From the NCBI GenBank assembly GCA_963575745.1, contig CAUYUJ010005780.1, forward strand, positions 853,501 to 917,500: 64,000 bases of DNA, given 5' to 3'. Both the position numbers and the translations under genes were made by a program. Positions 22,640 to 34,060 of this stretch are shown in pieces (position 1 is the first letter of the stretch; each line of letters starts with the position of its first letter). The notes beneath the pieces are model-generated. The model was given only the letters and a program-made list of their open reading frames with translations. It had not been told where the DNA came from and searched no databases. This DNA comes from Prorocentrum cordatum. Taxonomy: Eukaryota; Sar; Dinophyceae; Prorocentrales; Prorocentraceae.

Positions 22640-22880
22640 CTAAGAGGATCTCGGAACAGCTCCCGAAGAGGGCTCCAGAGGGCCCTCGACAGCAATGATG
22701 GGTAAGTCACGCGCGCGCTCTCGCGTGACTTCACTCACACCGCTATGGAAGCCCTCTGGCTCCCGAAGAGGGCTGCAGAGGGCCCTCGAGCGCAGTGATG
22801 GGTAAGGCGCGTGCTCTCGCGTGACTTCACTCTCACCGCTATGGAAGCCCTCTGGGAGCGCTCCCACGCCGCGGTAGAGG
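22640..22880. repeat. tandem duplication of about 105 bp carrying a CGCG hairpin
   Basis: The block GAGGGCTCCAGAGGGCCCTCGA...TATGGAAGCCCTCTGG occurs twice in a row. Each copy contains AAGTCACGCG or a variant facing CGCGTGACTT. A third partial copy of the hairpin lies near 22551. Confidence 0.7.
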
Positions 22881-23264
22881 GGCCCAAGATGGTCTCGAAA
22901 AGGCTGCAAAAAGACCCTTCCTGGGTCGTTTTGGAGCCGGGTGTTGTACCTGCAGAATGGATCCAAGCAGGATGGCGAGCTTGCCAAAGAAGCAACCGAG
23001 CGCTCGCTTGAATGCCGTCTACCCGCCCCGCACCACCATCCGAATCCTCCGACGGATCGCCCTGCCAAGCCCACCCCCCGTCCCTCAATACAATTGTAAG
23101 GCGATGGGGCCCAATTCTGCAGCGTAGCTCTCCGCGGCAAGGAATCCTACCTGATCTGAAGGCAACAGCTGCAAGGCCCAACCGCTATATACGCCACCGT
23201 GCCGCGAAGCACGGGTTGACTTACATGGCCTCGTGCCTCCCACCTGGCGCGCCTACTGCGAGGG

Positions 23265-25112
23265 GGCCAGCCCAGTGGGTACTCGCCGCAATTCACACGA
23301 GACCTGACCACCCTGTGGGGGGCGGCGATCTGCGAAACCATTGCCACTTTCGAGGTCTTCTGGGGGGGCCAGCGCATTGGGCACTGCGATCTGCGAAAGT
23401 GTCTCCGCGCTCGAGGGCTGCTGGGGGTCCAGCGTTGCGGGCACGCGCCGCAGATCCAAAATAAATCTCACCACCCCTGGGGTGGTTGCGATTTGCGAAA
23501 CTGTCGCCACTTTCAAAGGCTGCTGGGCGAGCCAACATAGCGGGCACTCGCCGCAGATCCAGAATCGATCCTGCCATCCCTCGGGGACTGCGATCTGCGA
23601 AACTCTTTTGCTACTTTCGAGGGCTGCTGGGGGAGCCAGCATGATGAGGACCCGCCGCAGATCTGGGGGGGCTGCGATCTGCGACAGCATCGCCACTTCC
23701 GAAAGCTGCTGGGGGGGCTGGCATAGTGGGCACTCGCCGCAACTGCAGATTGATTGGGCGTCGCCATCCCTGCGGGGCTGCGACCCGCGAAGCTGTCGCT
23801 ACGTTCGAAGGCCGCTGGAGGGGCCAGCGAATTGGGCACTCGCCGCAACTCCAAAATAGAGCTCGCCATCCCTGGGGGGGGGGGCGGGGCAACGTAGTGG
23901 GCACTCACCGCAGATCCAGAATAGACCTTGCCATCCTTGCCGTCTGCGAAACTGTCCTGGGAGGGCCAGCGGCGCGGGCACTCCCCGCAGACACAGACTA
24001 GATCTCGCCATCCCTGGGGGACTTCGATCTGCGGAACTGTCGCTGCGGTCGAGGGCTGCGGGGGGGGGCAGCATAGTGGGGTCCCGCCGCAGATCCAGAG
24101 TAGACCTCGCCATTTCTGGGGGGCGGCGATCTGCGAAACTGCCGCCACTTTCGAGGGCTGCTGGGGGGTCTGACAACGTGCGTACATGCCACAGATTCAG
24201 ATTAGACCTTGCCATCCCTGGGGGGCTGCGATCTGCGAACCTGTCGCCACTTTCGACAGCTGCTGGGGGGGCTGGCGCATTGGGCACTCGCCGCAAATCC
24301 AAAGTAGAACGCGCCATCGCTGGGGGGCCTTGGCCGGCGACGCTGTAGCTACTTTCGAGGGCGGCTCGCGTGCGCTTGCCCATCGGTTTGTGATTTCGCT
24401 GCCGCTCGTCGAGGCTGCCCATCGGGCCCTCTGATCACTCCTGACTCTAAGCATTAACAAGTCTCGCGCGCCCTTGCCCTTCGGCTTGTGATATCGCTGC
24501 CGCCCTTCGAGGTTTCCCTATCGGGCCATCTGATCACTCCCGACTCTTCACCACGAACAAGATCCGCGTGCGCTTTACCATGGGACTGTGATGTTGCTAC
24601 CGCCATGGAGGTTGCCCATCGGGCCCTCTGATCACTCCTGACTCTTGAGCACGAGCAAGGCAAACCGACTTTGGGGGGCTGCCCTCTGCCAAACTATCGC
24701 CACGTTCGGCGGCTACTGGGGGGGCCCAACATAATGCTGTGCTACTCAGATCAGACTAGACCTCTCCATCTCAGGGGGGCTGCGAACTGCGAAAACGTTG
24801 CCACTTCCAAGGGCTGCTGGGAGGTGCAGCTTAATGCGGTGCTACGCAGATCAGAGCGGGACCTCGCCATCCCCGCGGGGCTACGATCTGCGGAGCTGTC
24901 GCCACTTTCGAGGACTGATGGGAGGCCAGTTTAGTACGGTGCTACGCGGATCAGAGCGAAACCTCGCCATTCCTGGTGAGCTGCGAATTGCCATATTGTC
25001 GCCATTTTCGAGAGCTGCCAGGGGGTCCAGCTTAGTGCGGTGCTACGCGGATAAGAGCGGGACCAAGGCATCCCTGGGAGGCTGCGATCTGCGACACTGT
25101 CGCCGTTCTCGA
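23265..25112. repeat. satellite with a unit of 100-105 bp
   Basis: Blocks like GGGGCTGCGATCTGCGAAAC, TGTCGCCACTTTCGAGGGCT and GCACTCGCCGCAGATCCA recur in fixed order at about 23323, 23487, 23586, 23672, 23778, 24023, 24122, 24227, 24678, 24780, 24884, 24980 and 25082. Copies are diverged. The array is interrupted at 24368-24663 by a second satellite. Confidence 0.85.
24368..24663. repeat. three 98-bp units nested in the 100-bp satellite
   Basis: The block GGGCCCTCTGATCACTCCTG with its flanks (GCGTGCGCTT, TTGTGAT, CTGCCG, ACGAGCAAG) occurs three times in tandem, starting near 24368, 24465 and 24565. Confidence 0.85.
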
Positions 25113-25119
25113 AGGCTCA

Positions 25120-26950
25120 GTGTCCTGCGACTCGTGCAGTTTGCGAGCCTTCCAATTGTCGTTCGCAAAACCATATCCCTCCTTGCCACGTTATCAAAAT
25201 ATAGAACGTACGCCCAACTACTATGGCCATGAGTTGCGCAAGGATTGGGTACGTCGTCGAAGCCACACATTTGTTGCACAATTCCCCGTTGTCATGGTAA
25301 ACTTCTGCGGCCCAGCGGGGATATGTGCCGGCTCCGTGGAGCCGCGGAAACTTAACAGGAAAAACAAGGGAAAGCATGGCACGCATTAAAAAACAGATGT
25401 TTGCAAATGGAAAAGTGGGGGAAGCTTAGACAACATGCGACTGTCGCGATTCCTACTGGTTACAAGCCCCCCGCGCTCAACATCCCGTTGTAAAGCCGTC
25501 GCGCAGGGAATCCTTTTGCGAAGGCTGCTACGCACTGATGTCAACTGTGGCGGTCACTGCAGACGCCCAATCAGCAACGTCCTTTTGGAAGGTCGCCACA
25601 CAACGGATCCCCTTGCAATGTCCATTGCAAAGCGATTCCAACGGTGGGGTATCTGGACCATACAATTGCGAGAATGACCGATTGCCCTCGCCAATATTTC
25701 TTATTTTCCATGTGAGACCATGTGCATTAACATGCACCTGTATCCGTTTTCCTGGTAGGCTTACACGGCCTCACGGCGATCGCAATGGCGGTTCCGTGGG
25801 TCCACGGGAGCTTACCATGAAGAGGAGAAAACCAGGAAACTTGGAAACAACATGTGTTGTCAGATGGCAACATCGGGAAGCCAGGGCAACATGTGACTGC
25901 AACTATTCCTGTAGGTTGTAGACCCTCACAATTAAAATATTGTAGTAAGATCGCCACAGAACGAACGCTGTTGTGCAAAGGCTGCCACGCAAGGATTTCA
26001 AATGTAGCGGCCACTGCCCCGCAAGGGAAATCGTGTGTTGTAGTCCTTTTTCAAGCCCTATTTCAAAGGATTGCAAATATGGGGTCTGCGACATAGAAAT
26101 AGCGGGTGTCACTGGCGCCCTCAAGTGTTTTGCTTTTTTCCGCTATGACAACACATGGTGTTTTGAAAATGTTTCCCGTTTCCTCATACAATTCCGCGGC
26201 CACTCCGCGATCCCAGTGGCGGTCCCGCGACGCCATGGAAACTGAGGAGAAAATCGTGCAAAACATTCGCAACACTGGAAATAATTGTTTTTACATAGAC
26301 AAGTAACACCAAACTAGAAACGTCTGACCAGCTGTGTCGCAATTTGGTGGCATATCCCCCACAGTTATAATCCTTTCGGAATATCGCTACACGAGGAATC
26401 CTTTTGTAAAGGCTGCTACACAAGGGTTTCACTTGTGGCGGCCGCTGCAAAAGCCTCACCCCCCCCGAACAGAACATACTGGAGGGTCGACACACTGTGG
26501 ATCCTCTTGCACCGGCTACTACACATGACTTAAATCGTGGGAGATCGGCAACATCAGAATAGCGAGAGTCACGAATTCCATCACTCGTTCGATGTTCACC
26601 TTTGGGACACACATGTGGGCTGTCAAATCCAATATTCTTTTTCTCACGTTTTCCTGGTACGGTCCGCGGCCCCACGGTGCTGCCTCTGAAAATTCTTCAC
26701 AATCAACACCACTTTGCAGATAAGAGACACATTGATTTCGTGTGTGGTGATTTAACCGGTCTGTTTAAGCATCTGGTTTCAATGATGGGGGATATCAGTG
26801 GCGGCGCAGTGGAAGTCGCACAGCTGGAACCACTTTGCAAATCTGCCCTTACATGGATCAACGCGAACTTACAGCTAGCTTTACACATGTGTGCGCGCAG
26901 CTGGAAATAGGATCAGTTTCTTACGACAGACCTAATGCAATTTCTGGTGT
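25120..26950. repeat. four diverged tandem units of about 450 bp
   Basis: A landmark resembling TTTCCTGGTACAATTCCGCGG, followed by a CCACGG-type block, occurs near 25290, 25750, 26190 and 26650. A second landmark (AAGGCTGCTACACAAGG, then TGTGGCGGCCACTGCA) occurs near 25518, 25978 and 26417. The constant spacing of 440-460 bases shows an old tandem array. No open frame is conserved across units. Confidence 0.7.
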
Positions 26951-27498
26951 TACTGAGACCCCCAATAAGTCGTCCCACCTGTGGCACCCTTTGCAGGGAT
27001 GACTCGGGTCCTGGTAAGTCGTACTGGCTTTCCCTGGGCGGCTTTCAGTGAGCCGGCGCACAGAAGGAGAAATTCCACAACTTCCATGTCTCCAAAATCT
27101 ATGAAAATGATAATATTCGCACGGATTGGGATTTCGGAAATGGCAAAACAAATAGCAACTTCGCACGCACCGTTACGTTCGACGCCTCTCAAAAAGAACG
27201 CAAACATCATGCGAGCACCAGTAAAAGCGAGCCAGATGCGCAACGGCGCTTGTGTACCTGTGCACTGTGCACGGGGCCCCTGGACGGCACGCTGGTCAAC
27301 TACAGGATGCAAGTGCAGGAGCAGGAGCAGAAGTGGGGATGAAGCTTTATAGGGTAAATTTCAGCTTATACACAGGCTGCGACATCCAACGTTGAGCCTC
27401 AGATGGCAAGCCGATTCCAACTACTGAACACATGAAGAAACTGGGGGCAACGATCTACAGTTCTGTCAGGGTCCGTGCTCCTTGTTCAGGGTTCTTGA
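26951..27498. other. no confident gene
   Basis: Both strands have open frames around 26950-27352 without recognisable motifs. No YADD-type reverse transcriptase motif is present upstream of the LINE tail. Confidence 0.45.
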
Positions 27499-28080
27499 GG
27501 CTTCCAGAGCGTATTTGAGCTCATCCATGCGGAATTCAGGGACATCCTAGAGCCTCTGTCAACATTAAAGCAAAAGCTGGTTAAACGACTTGGGGGAGCT
27601 TGGGCAAAACATCTAAAATACACAGGGGCTTGGAAACATACGTCCATCAGTGTAGAGAGAAAGCTGAGCGTATCAGCGGTGCTGGTTACGACTGAAATTG
27701 AGTATTCTGTGAACTCTGCCTGGCAAAACAAAAACCGCAGACGAAGTTTGGATGGGTTCCAGGCGCGGTGTCTTCGCCATATTCTGAACATGCATCATTC
27801 TTGTACCCCAAGGGTGTCCAACAAAAATGTGTTGCAGCAGGCGGGGGCGATACCTTACATTGGTTACGTTCTCAAGCATCAAACCACGTGGTTTGGAAAA
27901 CATGGCCGCAGTAGAGACGCGGACGTGCTCCGAAATCTAACCCTCCAACCTGGCAGCGTGAGACCGACGACTGCTGCTATCGCAAGGAAGCGTGGTTGGC
28001 GCCCCAGGCGCTAGTGGGCGAAGTGGTTGTACGATATAAGACCACAAGACGCTTCGAATCGGCTTCTGCTCTTCACAGGT
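27499..28080 (+). pseudogene. 5'-truncated non-LTR (LINE-type) retrotransposon, C-terminal tail
   Basis: An open frame from 27499 to a TAG at 28012-28014 contains GAWKHTSISVERKLSV, then RRRSLDGFQARCLRHILNM, RVSNKNVLQQAG and LNLQPGS-like text (RNLTLQPGSVRPT). This is the order seen after the reverse transcriptase domain in dinoflagellate LINE proteins as I remember them. After the TAG the same frame continues with WAKWLYDI, the expected next block, so the TAG interrupts an older frame. The polymerase core itself is absent, consistent with the 5' truncation typical of LINE insertions. Confidence 0.65.
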
Positions 28081-28269
28081 GCGTCGCAGACAAACGGCAA
28101 TGGCGCCGTTGTGTTACCAAAGCTGCTGACGAACACGAGTGATCCTGCACTCAGCTTGTAATTCGCTGTTCCTCTCCTCTCCCTCCCTGGCTGGCCGTCG
28201 GCCACGCGGCCGAGACAGAGCCCCGGCGAACGCCCAGCTCTGGCGATGGGCCCCTCCAGGGTCCCAGCC

Positions 28270-28440
28270 TGGCGCCCTGCCTGGCCCCGTCCTCTCCTCC
28301 TCCTCCTCCCCCTCCTCCTCCTCCCCCTCCTCACCCTCCTCCTTCGCCTTCTCCTCCGCCTCCTCCTCCTCCTCCTTCCCTCCTCCTCCTCCTCCTCCTC
28401 CTCCTCTTCCTCCTCCTCCTCCTCTTCCTCCACCTCCTTG
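28270..28440. repeat. CCT polypyrimidine tract
   Basis: Runs of CCT and CTT triplets. Flanking sequence has no recognisable gene. Confidence 0.95.
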
Positions 28441-28879
28441 TCTTCCCCTGGCGGGCGCCAGCCAACCTCGCCTCTGCTCGTGTATCTTTCAGCGGAACGG
28501 TATGAAATAAACCTTTCGCCGTCGGGAACGCCTGTCCCAGGGTGGCTGGAATGTTCATCCCCGTACGGTGACGCGTCAAGGGATAAACTTTCCAGCCGCC
28601 CTTGGACTGGCGCCCCCGACAACGAAACAATGTATGTCATACCGTCCTTCGCCCGCTAAATGTTCTGCTTCACAGTCGTGTGGCTCTCTGCATTTTCTGC
28701 GTCACAGTCGCGCTCAGTGTTTGCTCCCTCTCGCGTCCAGAGCGGTGCCAATGTTTCGCACTCGTCTGCCCGCGAGCCCTGCTGGGGGCAGGGCCTATCA
28801 GGAGCAGTAGAAGTACAGTGCCATGCGTTGTCTCGCCCACGCGCCAATTGGTGTAGGGCTTCTCTAGAGGGCAGAAGTC

Positions 28880-28965
28880 CCCCCCCATAATAAGAACCCC
28901 GACGAGCGAAGCGGTTTCGTAAACGCACCCAAGGAAGGAATCGAACAGGGCAGGGCTGTTTAGTA
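28880..28965. repeat. dispersed motif ACCCCGACGAGCGAAGCGG...GTAAACGC, copy 1
   Basis: ATAATAAGAACCCCGACGAG followed by CGAAGCGGTTTCGTAAACGC and, a little later, GCTGTTTAGTAAACGTCC. Closely related copies occur at 52283-52330 and 52502-52545. Confidence 0.75.
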
Positions 28966-29019
28966 AACGTCCTGGGCCGTTTACAAATAATTTAGTCGCG
29001 GGGACTGGGCCTGTTTGTC

Positions 29020-29082
29020 TCCTCCTCCTCCTCCTCCTCCTCCTCCTCCTCCTCCTGCTCCTCCTCCTCCTCCTCCTCCTGG
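29020..29082. repeat. CCT tract
   Basis: CCT triplets with single changes. Confidence 0.95.
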
Positions 29083-29387
29083 CAATGATTCTTGACTTGA
29101 CTTGACTTTGGGTGGTTCTTGGGAGCTTCGTGATGGTATCGGGGGTCCTTCTGGGGCGGAGGGCCCGACCTGTCAGTTCGAGTTCCCCTCCTCGGGCCTC
29201 TCCACAAACTCTCTTGGGGCGCTCGCGGGCCGGGCCGCCTTGGGCGCGCATGGGGCTGTCTTTTTGTTGTGTTCTCGCCGCCGCCGCCGCCGCCGAGCTG
29301 ACAGCGGATGGAACGCAATGAGGACATGCCCCCATCATTCCACGCGCGCCCATTCGACAGGGGCCTCAGGGGGCGCCTCTTCTGGCG

Positions 29388-31409
29388 CCAGCGAGGAGCG
29401 TAAGGAGAAACGGGGGGGAGGGAGGGAGGAGGCAGGAACGGGCGGAAGGGGATGGGGAGGGGGAGTCGGAGGGAGAGGAGGAGCGCCGAGCTTCTGCCCC
29501 CCCAGCTGCGAGGGCCGAAGTCAACTTTGAGTGGAGGTCGTGCCGGTTGGAAACATCGGGCACGATCCATCAAAACAAAATTGCGAATTCCCGTAAGTAC
29601 GGGAAGCTGGACGGTGTCGGAGATTAGAGAGGAGTCCGACCTGCACCCCGAAGCCTTGAGCCTCCGAGCCCGCGGGGCGCGCGCTGACAACGCGCTCCCC
29701 GACCGTCGGCTCGAGGAGGAACAAGATGAGGCACACTGGCCATCGTTTAGACATCCCTATTCCCATGCTCCTCCTCCTGCACTTCCTCCACCTCCTCCTC
29801 TTCCCCTCTCTCTCTCTCTCTTCTCCCTCTCTCTCTATGTATATGTATCTATATACACACAAGATTGAATTGGCGCTTCGCGCCATGCGCCCTGTTCTGG
29901 ACGCTTCCCTGGCAAAGCAATACATCATCGCTTGCTTCAACACCGCTCCTCATGGGAGGAGGTGAGGAGAACAAAAATCGCCGGGATGTTCATCTGCCAC
30001 CTCCAAAATTGATCCCTGCCCATCCCTTCCTCCTCCTTTCCTCCTCTTCCGCCTCCTCCGCTGGCAGCGAGGAGCGTAAGGAGAAACGGGGGGGAGGGAG
30101 GGAGGAGGCAGGAACGGGCGGAAGGGGAGGGGGAGGGGGAGTCGGAGGGAGAGGAGGAGCGCCGAACTTCTGCCCCCCCAGCTGCGAAGGCCGAAGTCAA
30201 CTTTGAGTGGAGGTCGTGCCAGTTGGAAACATCGGGCACGATCCATCAAAACAAAATTGCGAATTCCCGTAAAGACGGGAAGCTGGACGGTGTCGGAGAT
30301 TAGAAAGGAGTCCGACCTGCACCCCAAAGCCTTGAGCCTCCGAGCCCGCGGGGCGCGCGCCGACAACACGCTCCCCGACCGTCGGCTCGAGGAGAAACAA
30401 GATGAGGCACACTGACCATCGTTTAGACTTCCCTATCCCCATGCTCCTCCTCCTCCATTTCCTCCACCTCCTCCTCTTCCCCTCTCTCTCTCTCCCTCTC
30501 TCTCTATGTATATGTATCTATATACACACAAGATTGAATTGGCGCTTCGCGCCATGCGCCCTGTTCTGGACGCTTCCCTGGCAAAGCAATACACCATCGC
30601 TTGCTTCAGCACCGCTCCCCATGGGAGGAGGTGAGGAGAACAAAAATCGCCGGGATGTTCATCTGCCACCTCCGAAATTGATCCCTGCCCATCCCTTCCT
30701 CTTCCTTTCCTCCTCTTCCGCCTCTTTCGCTGGCAGCGAGGAGCGTAAGGAGAAACGGGGGGGGAGGGAGGGAGGAGGCAGGAACAGGCGGAAGGGGAGG
30801 GGGAGGGGGAGTCGGAGGGAGAGGAGGAGCGCCGAGCTTCTGCCCCCCCAGCTGCGAGGGCCGAAGTCAACTTTGAGTGGAGGGCCTGCCGGTTGGAAAC
30901 ATCGGGCACGATCCATCAAAACAAAATTGCGAATTCCCGTAAGTACGGGAAGCTGGACGGTGTCGGAGATTAGAAAGGAGTCCGACCTGCACCACAAAGC
31001 CTTGAGCCTCCGAGCCCGCGGGGCGCGCGCCGACAACACGCTCCCCGACCGTCGGCTCGAGGAGAAACAAGATGAGGCACACTGACCATCGTTTAGACAT
31101 CCCTATCCCCATGCTCCTCCTCCTGCACTTCCTCCACCTCCTCCTCTTCCTCTCTCTCTCTCTCTCTTCTCCCCCTCTCTCTATGTATATGTATCTATAT
31201 ACACACAAGATTGAATTGGCGCTTCGCGCCATGCGCCTTGTTCTGGACGCTTCCCTGGCAAAGCAATACATCATCGCTTGCTTCAGCACCGCTCCCCATG
31301 GGAGGAGGTGAGGAGAACAAACATCGCCGGGATGTTCATCTGCCACCTCCAAAATTGATCCCTGCCCATCCCTTCCTCTTCCTTTCCTCCCCTTCCGCCT
31401 CCTCCGCTG
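29388..31409. repeat. three tandem copies of a unit of about 670 bp
   Basis: Units begin at about 29388, 30064 and 30734. Each contains, in order, CGAGGAGCGTAAGGAGAAAC, a GGGAGGG tract, TTGGAAACATCGGGCACGAT, GTCGGCTCGAGGAG, a CCTCCT/CTCTCT tract, TGTATATGTATCTATATACA, GGCGCTTCGCGCCATGCGCC and AAATTGATCCCTGCCCATCC. The copies are very similar, so amplification is recent. Open frames on both strands run through the unit in parallel but show no domain, so I do not call a gene. Confidence 0.9.
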
Positions 31410-31925
31410 GTTGAGTCCACCGTTTGAGGACGTAAGGAGCGTTCCCATGACACGCCGACGAAGTCACAGCAGCTCCAAACCTTTTTTTCAGTCGCTTCCT
31501 GCATGCCTGGAGGGCGCACTCAGGAAATCTTCGATCTTCGATCTTCGAATCTAGATCCACCGCCTGTCTTTCTCGATCGAGGAATTTTAACCTCGAGCCT
31601 CAAGCGTGGAACCAAGCTCGTCGGGTCAGCTCGATGTACTTCGTAGGATAACGCAGTCTGGACGTTTTTCCCTGCATTCTAAATGGGGTTCTGATGTTCT
31701 CTACAACCGCGTCACACCCGCGTTTCTCACCCACCTCCCCTTCTCTACACCCGCGTTCACACCTCCCTCTCTCCCGTGTTTCGTGGGGGTTCTTATTTTC
31801 CCCACTTGCTTTGTGGGGTTCTGGCTTTCTTCGCTGCCGCGCCGCACCCGCGACACTCACACACCCACACCTCCCTCTCCGTATCTCTCTCTCTCTCTCT
31901 TACACACCTCACTCTCCCCCTCCTC

Positions 31926-32082
31926 CTCACGGCACTGCTCAGCACAGCTCAGCTCAGCTCAGCACGGCACAGCTGAGCACAGTTCAGCTCAGCTCAGCTC
32001 AGCTCAGCTCAGCACAGCACGGCACGGCACAGCACAGCTCACCGCACAGCAGCACAGCACAGCACAGCACATCATAGCACAC
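31926..32082. repeat. AGCTC/AGCAC pentanucleotide repeat
   Basis: Alternating CAGCT and CAGCA words. The preceding 31410-31925 has no recognisable gene. Confidence 0.95.
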
Positions 32083-32084
32083 AG

Positions 32085-33070
32085 GGCATTCCTTCGACGC
32101 CACAGGGGGTGCGCTGGGGGTGGGGGCCCTATGCGTTGTAGGCTCCCAGGGCGTGGCAGGCGTGGCATTTCCTCGACGCCACAGGGGGGTGCGCTGGGGG
32201 TGGGGGCCCTATGCGCTGCAGGCTCCCAGGGCGTGGCAGGCGCGGCATTTCCTCGACGCCACAGGGGGTGCGCTGGGGGGGGGGCCCTATGCGTTGTAGG
32301 CTCCCAGGGCGTGGCAGGCGTGGCATCTCCTCGACGCCACAGGGGGTGCGTTGGGGGTGGGGGGCCCTATGCGTTGTAGGCTCCCAGGGCGTGGCAGGCG
32401 TGGCATTTCCTCGTGTGCACAGGGGGTGGCGACGGGGGTTAGCAGGCTCCCAGGGCGTGGCAGGCGTGGCATTTCCTCGACGCCACAGGGGGTGCGCTGG
32501 GGGTGGGGGCCCTATGCGCTGTAGGCTCCCAGGGCGTGGCAGGCGTGGCATTTCCTCGACGCCACAGGGGGTGCGCTGGGGTGGGGGCCCTATGCGCTGT
32601 AGGCTCCCAGGGCGTGGCAGGCGTGGCATTTCCTCGACGCCACAGGGGGTGCGCTGGGGGTGGGGGCCCTATGCGTTGTAGGCTCCCAGGGCGTGGCAGG
32701 CGTGGCATTTCCTCGACGCCACAGGGGGTGCGCTGGGGGTGGGGGCCCTATGCGTTGTAGGCTCCCAGGGCGTGGCAGGCGTGGCATTTCCTCGACGCCA
32801 CAGGGGGGCGCTGGGAGGTGGGGGCCCTATGCGTTGTAGGCTCCCTGGGCGTGGCAGGCGTGGCATTTCTCGACGCCACAGGGGGTGCGCTGGGGGGGTG
32901 CGCTGGGGGTGGGGGCCCTATGCGTTGTGGGCTCCCAGGGCGTGGCAGGCGTGGCATTTCCTCGACGCCACAGGCGGTTCGCTGGGGGTGGGGGCCCTAT
33001 GCGTCGTAGGTTCCTAGGGGTTGGCAGGCGTGGCATTTCCTCGACGCCACAGGGGGTGCGCTGGGAGGTA
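32085..33070. repeat. 79-bp minisatellite, about 12 copies
   Basis: GGCTCCCAGGGCGTGGCAGG recurs at about 32141, 32221, 32299, 32378, 32448, 32524, 32602, 32681, 32760, 32839, 32930 and 33008. The unit is not a multiple of three, so the frames that read through it rotate and need not encode protein. One copy (about 32378-32448) is shortened and another (about 32839-32930) is lengthened. Confidence 0.95.
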
Positions 33071-33255
33071 GGAGGAGGAGGAGGAGGAGGAGGTAGAGGA
33101 GGAGGAGGAGGAGGTGGAGGAGGAGGAGGAGGAGAAGGAGGAGGACGGGGAGGTGTGGCAGCAGCAGCGGCAGCAGCAGCAGCAGCAGCTGCAGCAGCAG
33201 ACGCAGCAGCAGCAGAAGCAGCAGCAGAAGCAGCAGCAGGAGGACACCGAGGAGA
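33068..33255. repeat. GGA tract followed by GCA tract
   Basis: GGA triplets to about 33148, then GCA triplets. Confidence 0.95.
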
Positions 33256-33381
33256 AGAAGGAGGAGCAGCAGCAGAAACACCGATGGTACACATGGGAAA
33301 TAAAATAGGTATGTGCTCTTTTGGGCCGTCCTGGGGCCCTCTTTGGCCGTCCTGGGGTCCTCTTGGGCCGTCCTGTTCCGT

Positions 33382-33530
33382 GCCCTGACCAGTTACAATA
33401 TTCTGAGCAGTCACAGTGCTCTGACTAGTCACATTGCTCTGACCAGTCACATTACGAACTTGCTTCATGTCCTGACCAAATACAATCCTCTGAGCAGTCA
33501 CAGTGCTCTGACCAGTCACATTGCTCTGGC
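33382..33530. repeat. 17-bp tandem repeat
   Basis: Variants of GCTCTGACCAGTCACAT repeat, with a longer-range duplication of about 85 bases within the block. Confidence 0.85.
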
Positions 33531-33756
33531 GAACAAGCCCGAACCGCCATGAACTGACGAGACTGCACGCGCCATGATGCAAGACAATGATAACATAAAG
33601 GGGGAAAACAAACTTACAACATAGAATGCGGAGCATGTATGAAAGATTGAATTCCGCATTAAGGATATGTGATCGCATTAGTATCAATATATCTATATGA
33701 GCGTAGCAAGAATGCATACGGCATACGGTGTGACATGCAACTTGCTAGAAAAATCA

Positions 33757-33792
33757 CCTCAGTCACAATGGCTTGAGCCAAAATGGCTACGG
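33757..33792 (-). other. dinoflagellate spliced-leader relic followed by a decayed second relic (retroposed mRNA 5' end)
   Basis: Bases 33792-33772 on the minus strand match the last 21 of the 22 bases of DinoSL exactly; the first, variable position is C where D is expected. Directly after it, 33771-33757 reads CCATTGTGACTGAGG, which agrees at 11 of 15 positions with the DinoSL part CCATTTTGGCTCAAG that is known as the relic left when a trans-spliced mRNA is copied into the genome and spliced again. The leader is not followed by GT, so this is not an SL RNA gene. Downstream on the same strand an ATG at 33717 opens a low-complexity frame, whose coding status is doubtful. Confidence 0.85.
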
Positions 33793-33794
33793 GG

Positions 33795-34060
33795 TGCCTC
33801 TGGGACCGACCTGGGACCCTCTTGGGCCGTCTGGGCGGCCTCTGGGGGGCTTCTTGGGGCGTGTAGGCGTGTAGGGGGATTAGGGGCGATCTTAAGGGCC
33901 CCTTAGGTCGTCAAGGATGGTGCGAAGACGAAAAACACGAATACGGCAAACATAAAGGAGGTTTGCTATGTTTGCCTCTCGGGGCCCTCGTGGGCGGCAA
34001 ATTGCACAGTTTATGAGGCGTCTTCGAAGCCTCTGGGGCCGTTGAAGACGTCCCGTGATC
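33795..34060. repeat. CTTGGGG-type minisatellite with core
   Basis: Units with CTCTTGGG and GGCCGTC flank a less repetitive core at about 33905-33965 (GCGAAGACGAAAAACACGAA). The rest to 34560 has no recognisable gene. A hairpin with 11-base arms lies at 34261-34302. Confidence 0.65.

Noticed and set aside
21664-22734. 356-residue Asp/Met-rich protein on the minus strand
   Set aside because: The frame is the reverse of a CAT microsatellite; its ends lie in unrelated repeats and it has no domain.
26950-27352. Gene on either strand
   Set aside because: Both strands are open over the same stretch and neither shows motifs, splice-like edges or codon bias that would favour one.
32085-33070. CRISPR-like array
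   Set aside because: Head-to-tail units have no unique spacers, and the genome is eukaryotic. It is a minisatellite.
33757-33792. SL RNA gene
   Set aside because: The leader is not followed by the GT donor and intron-like Sm region of an SL RNA gene but by a decayed leader copy.
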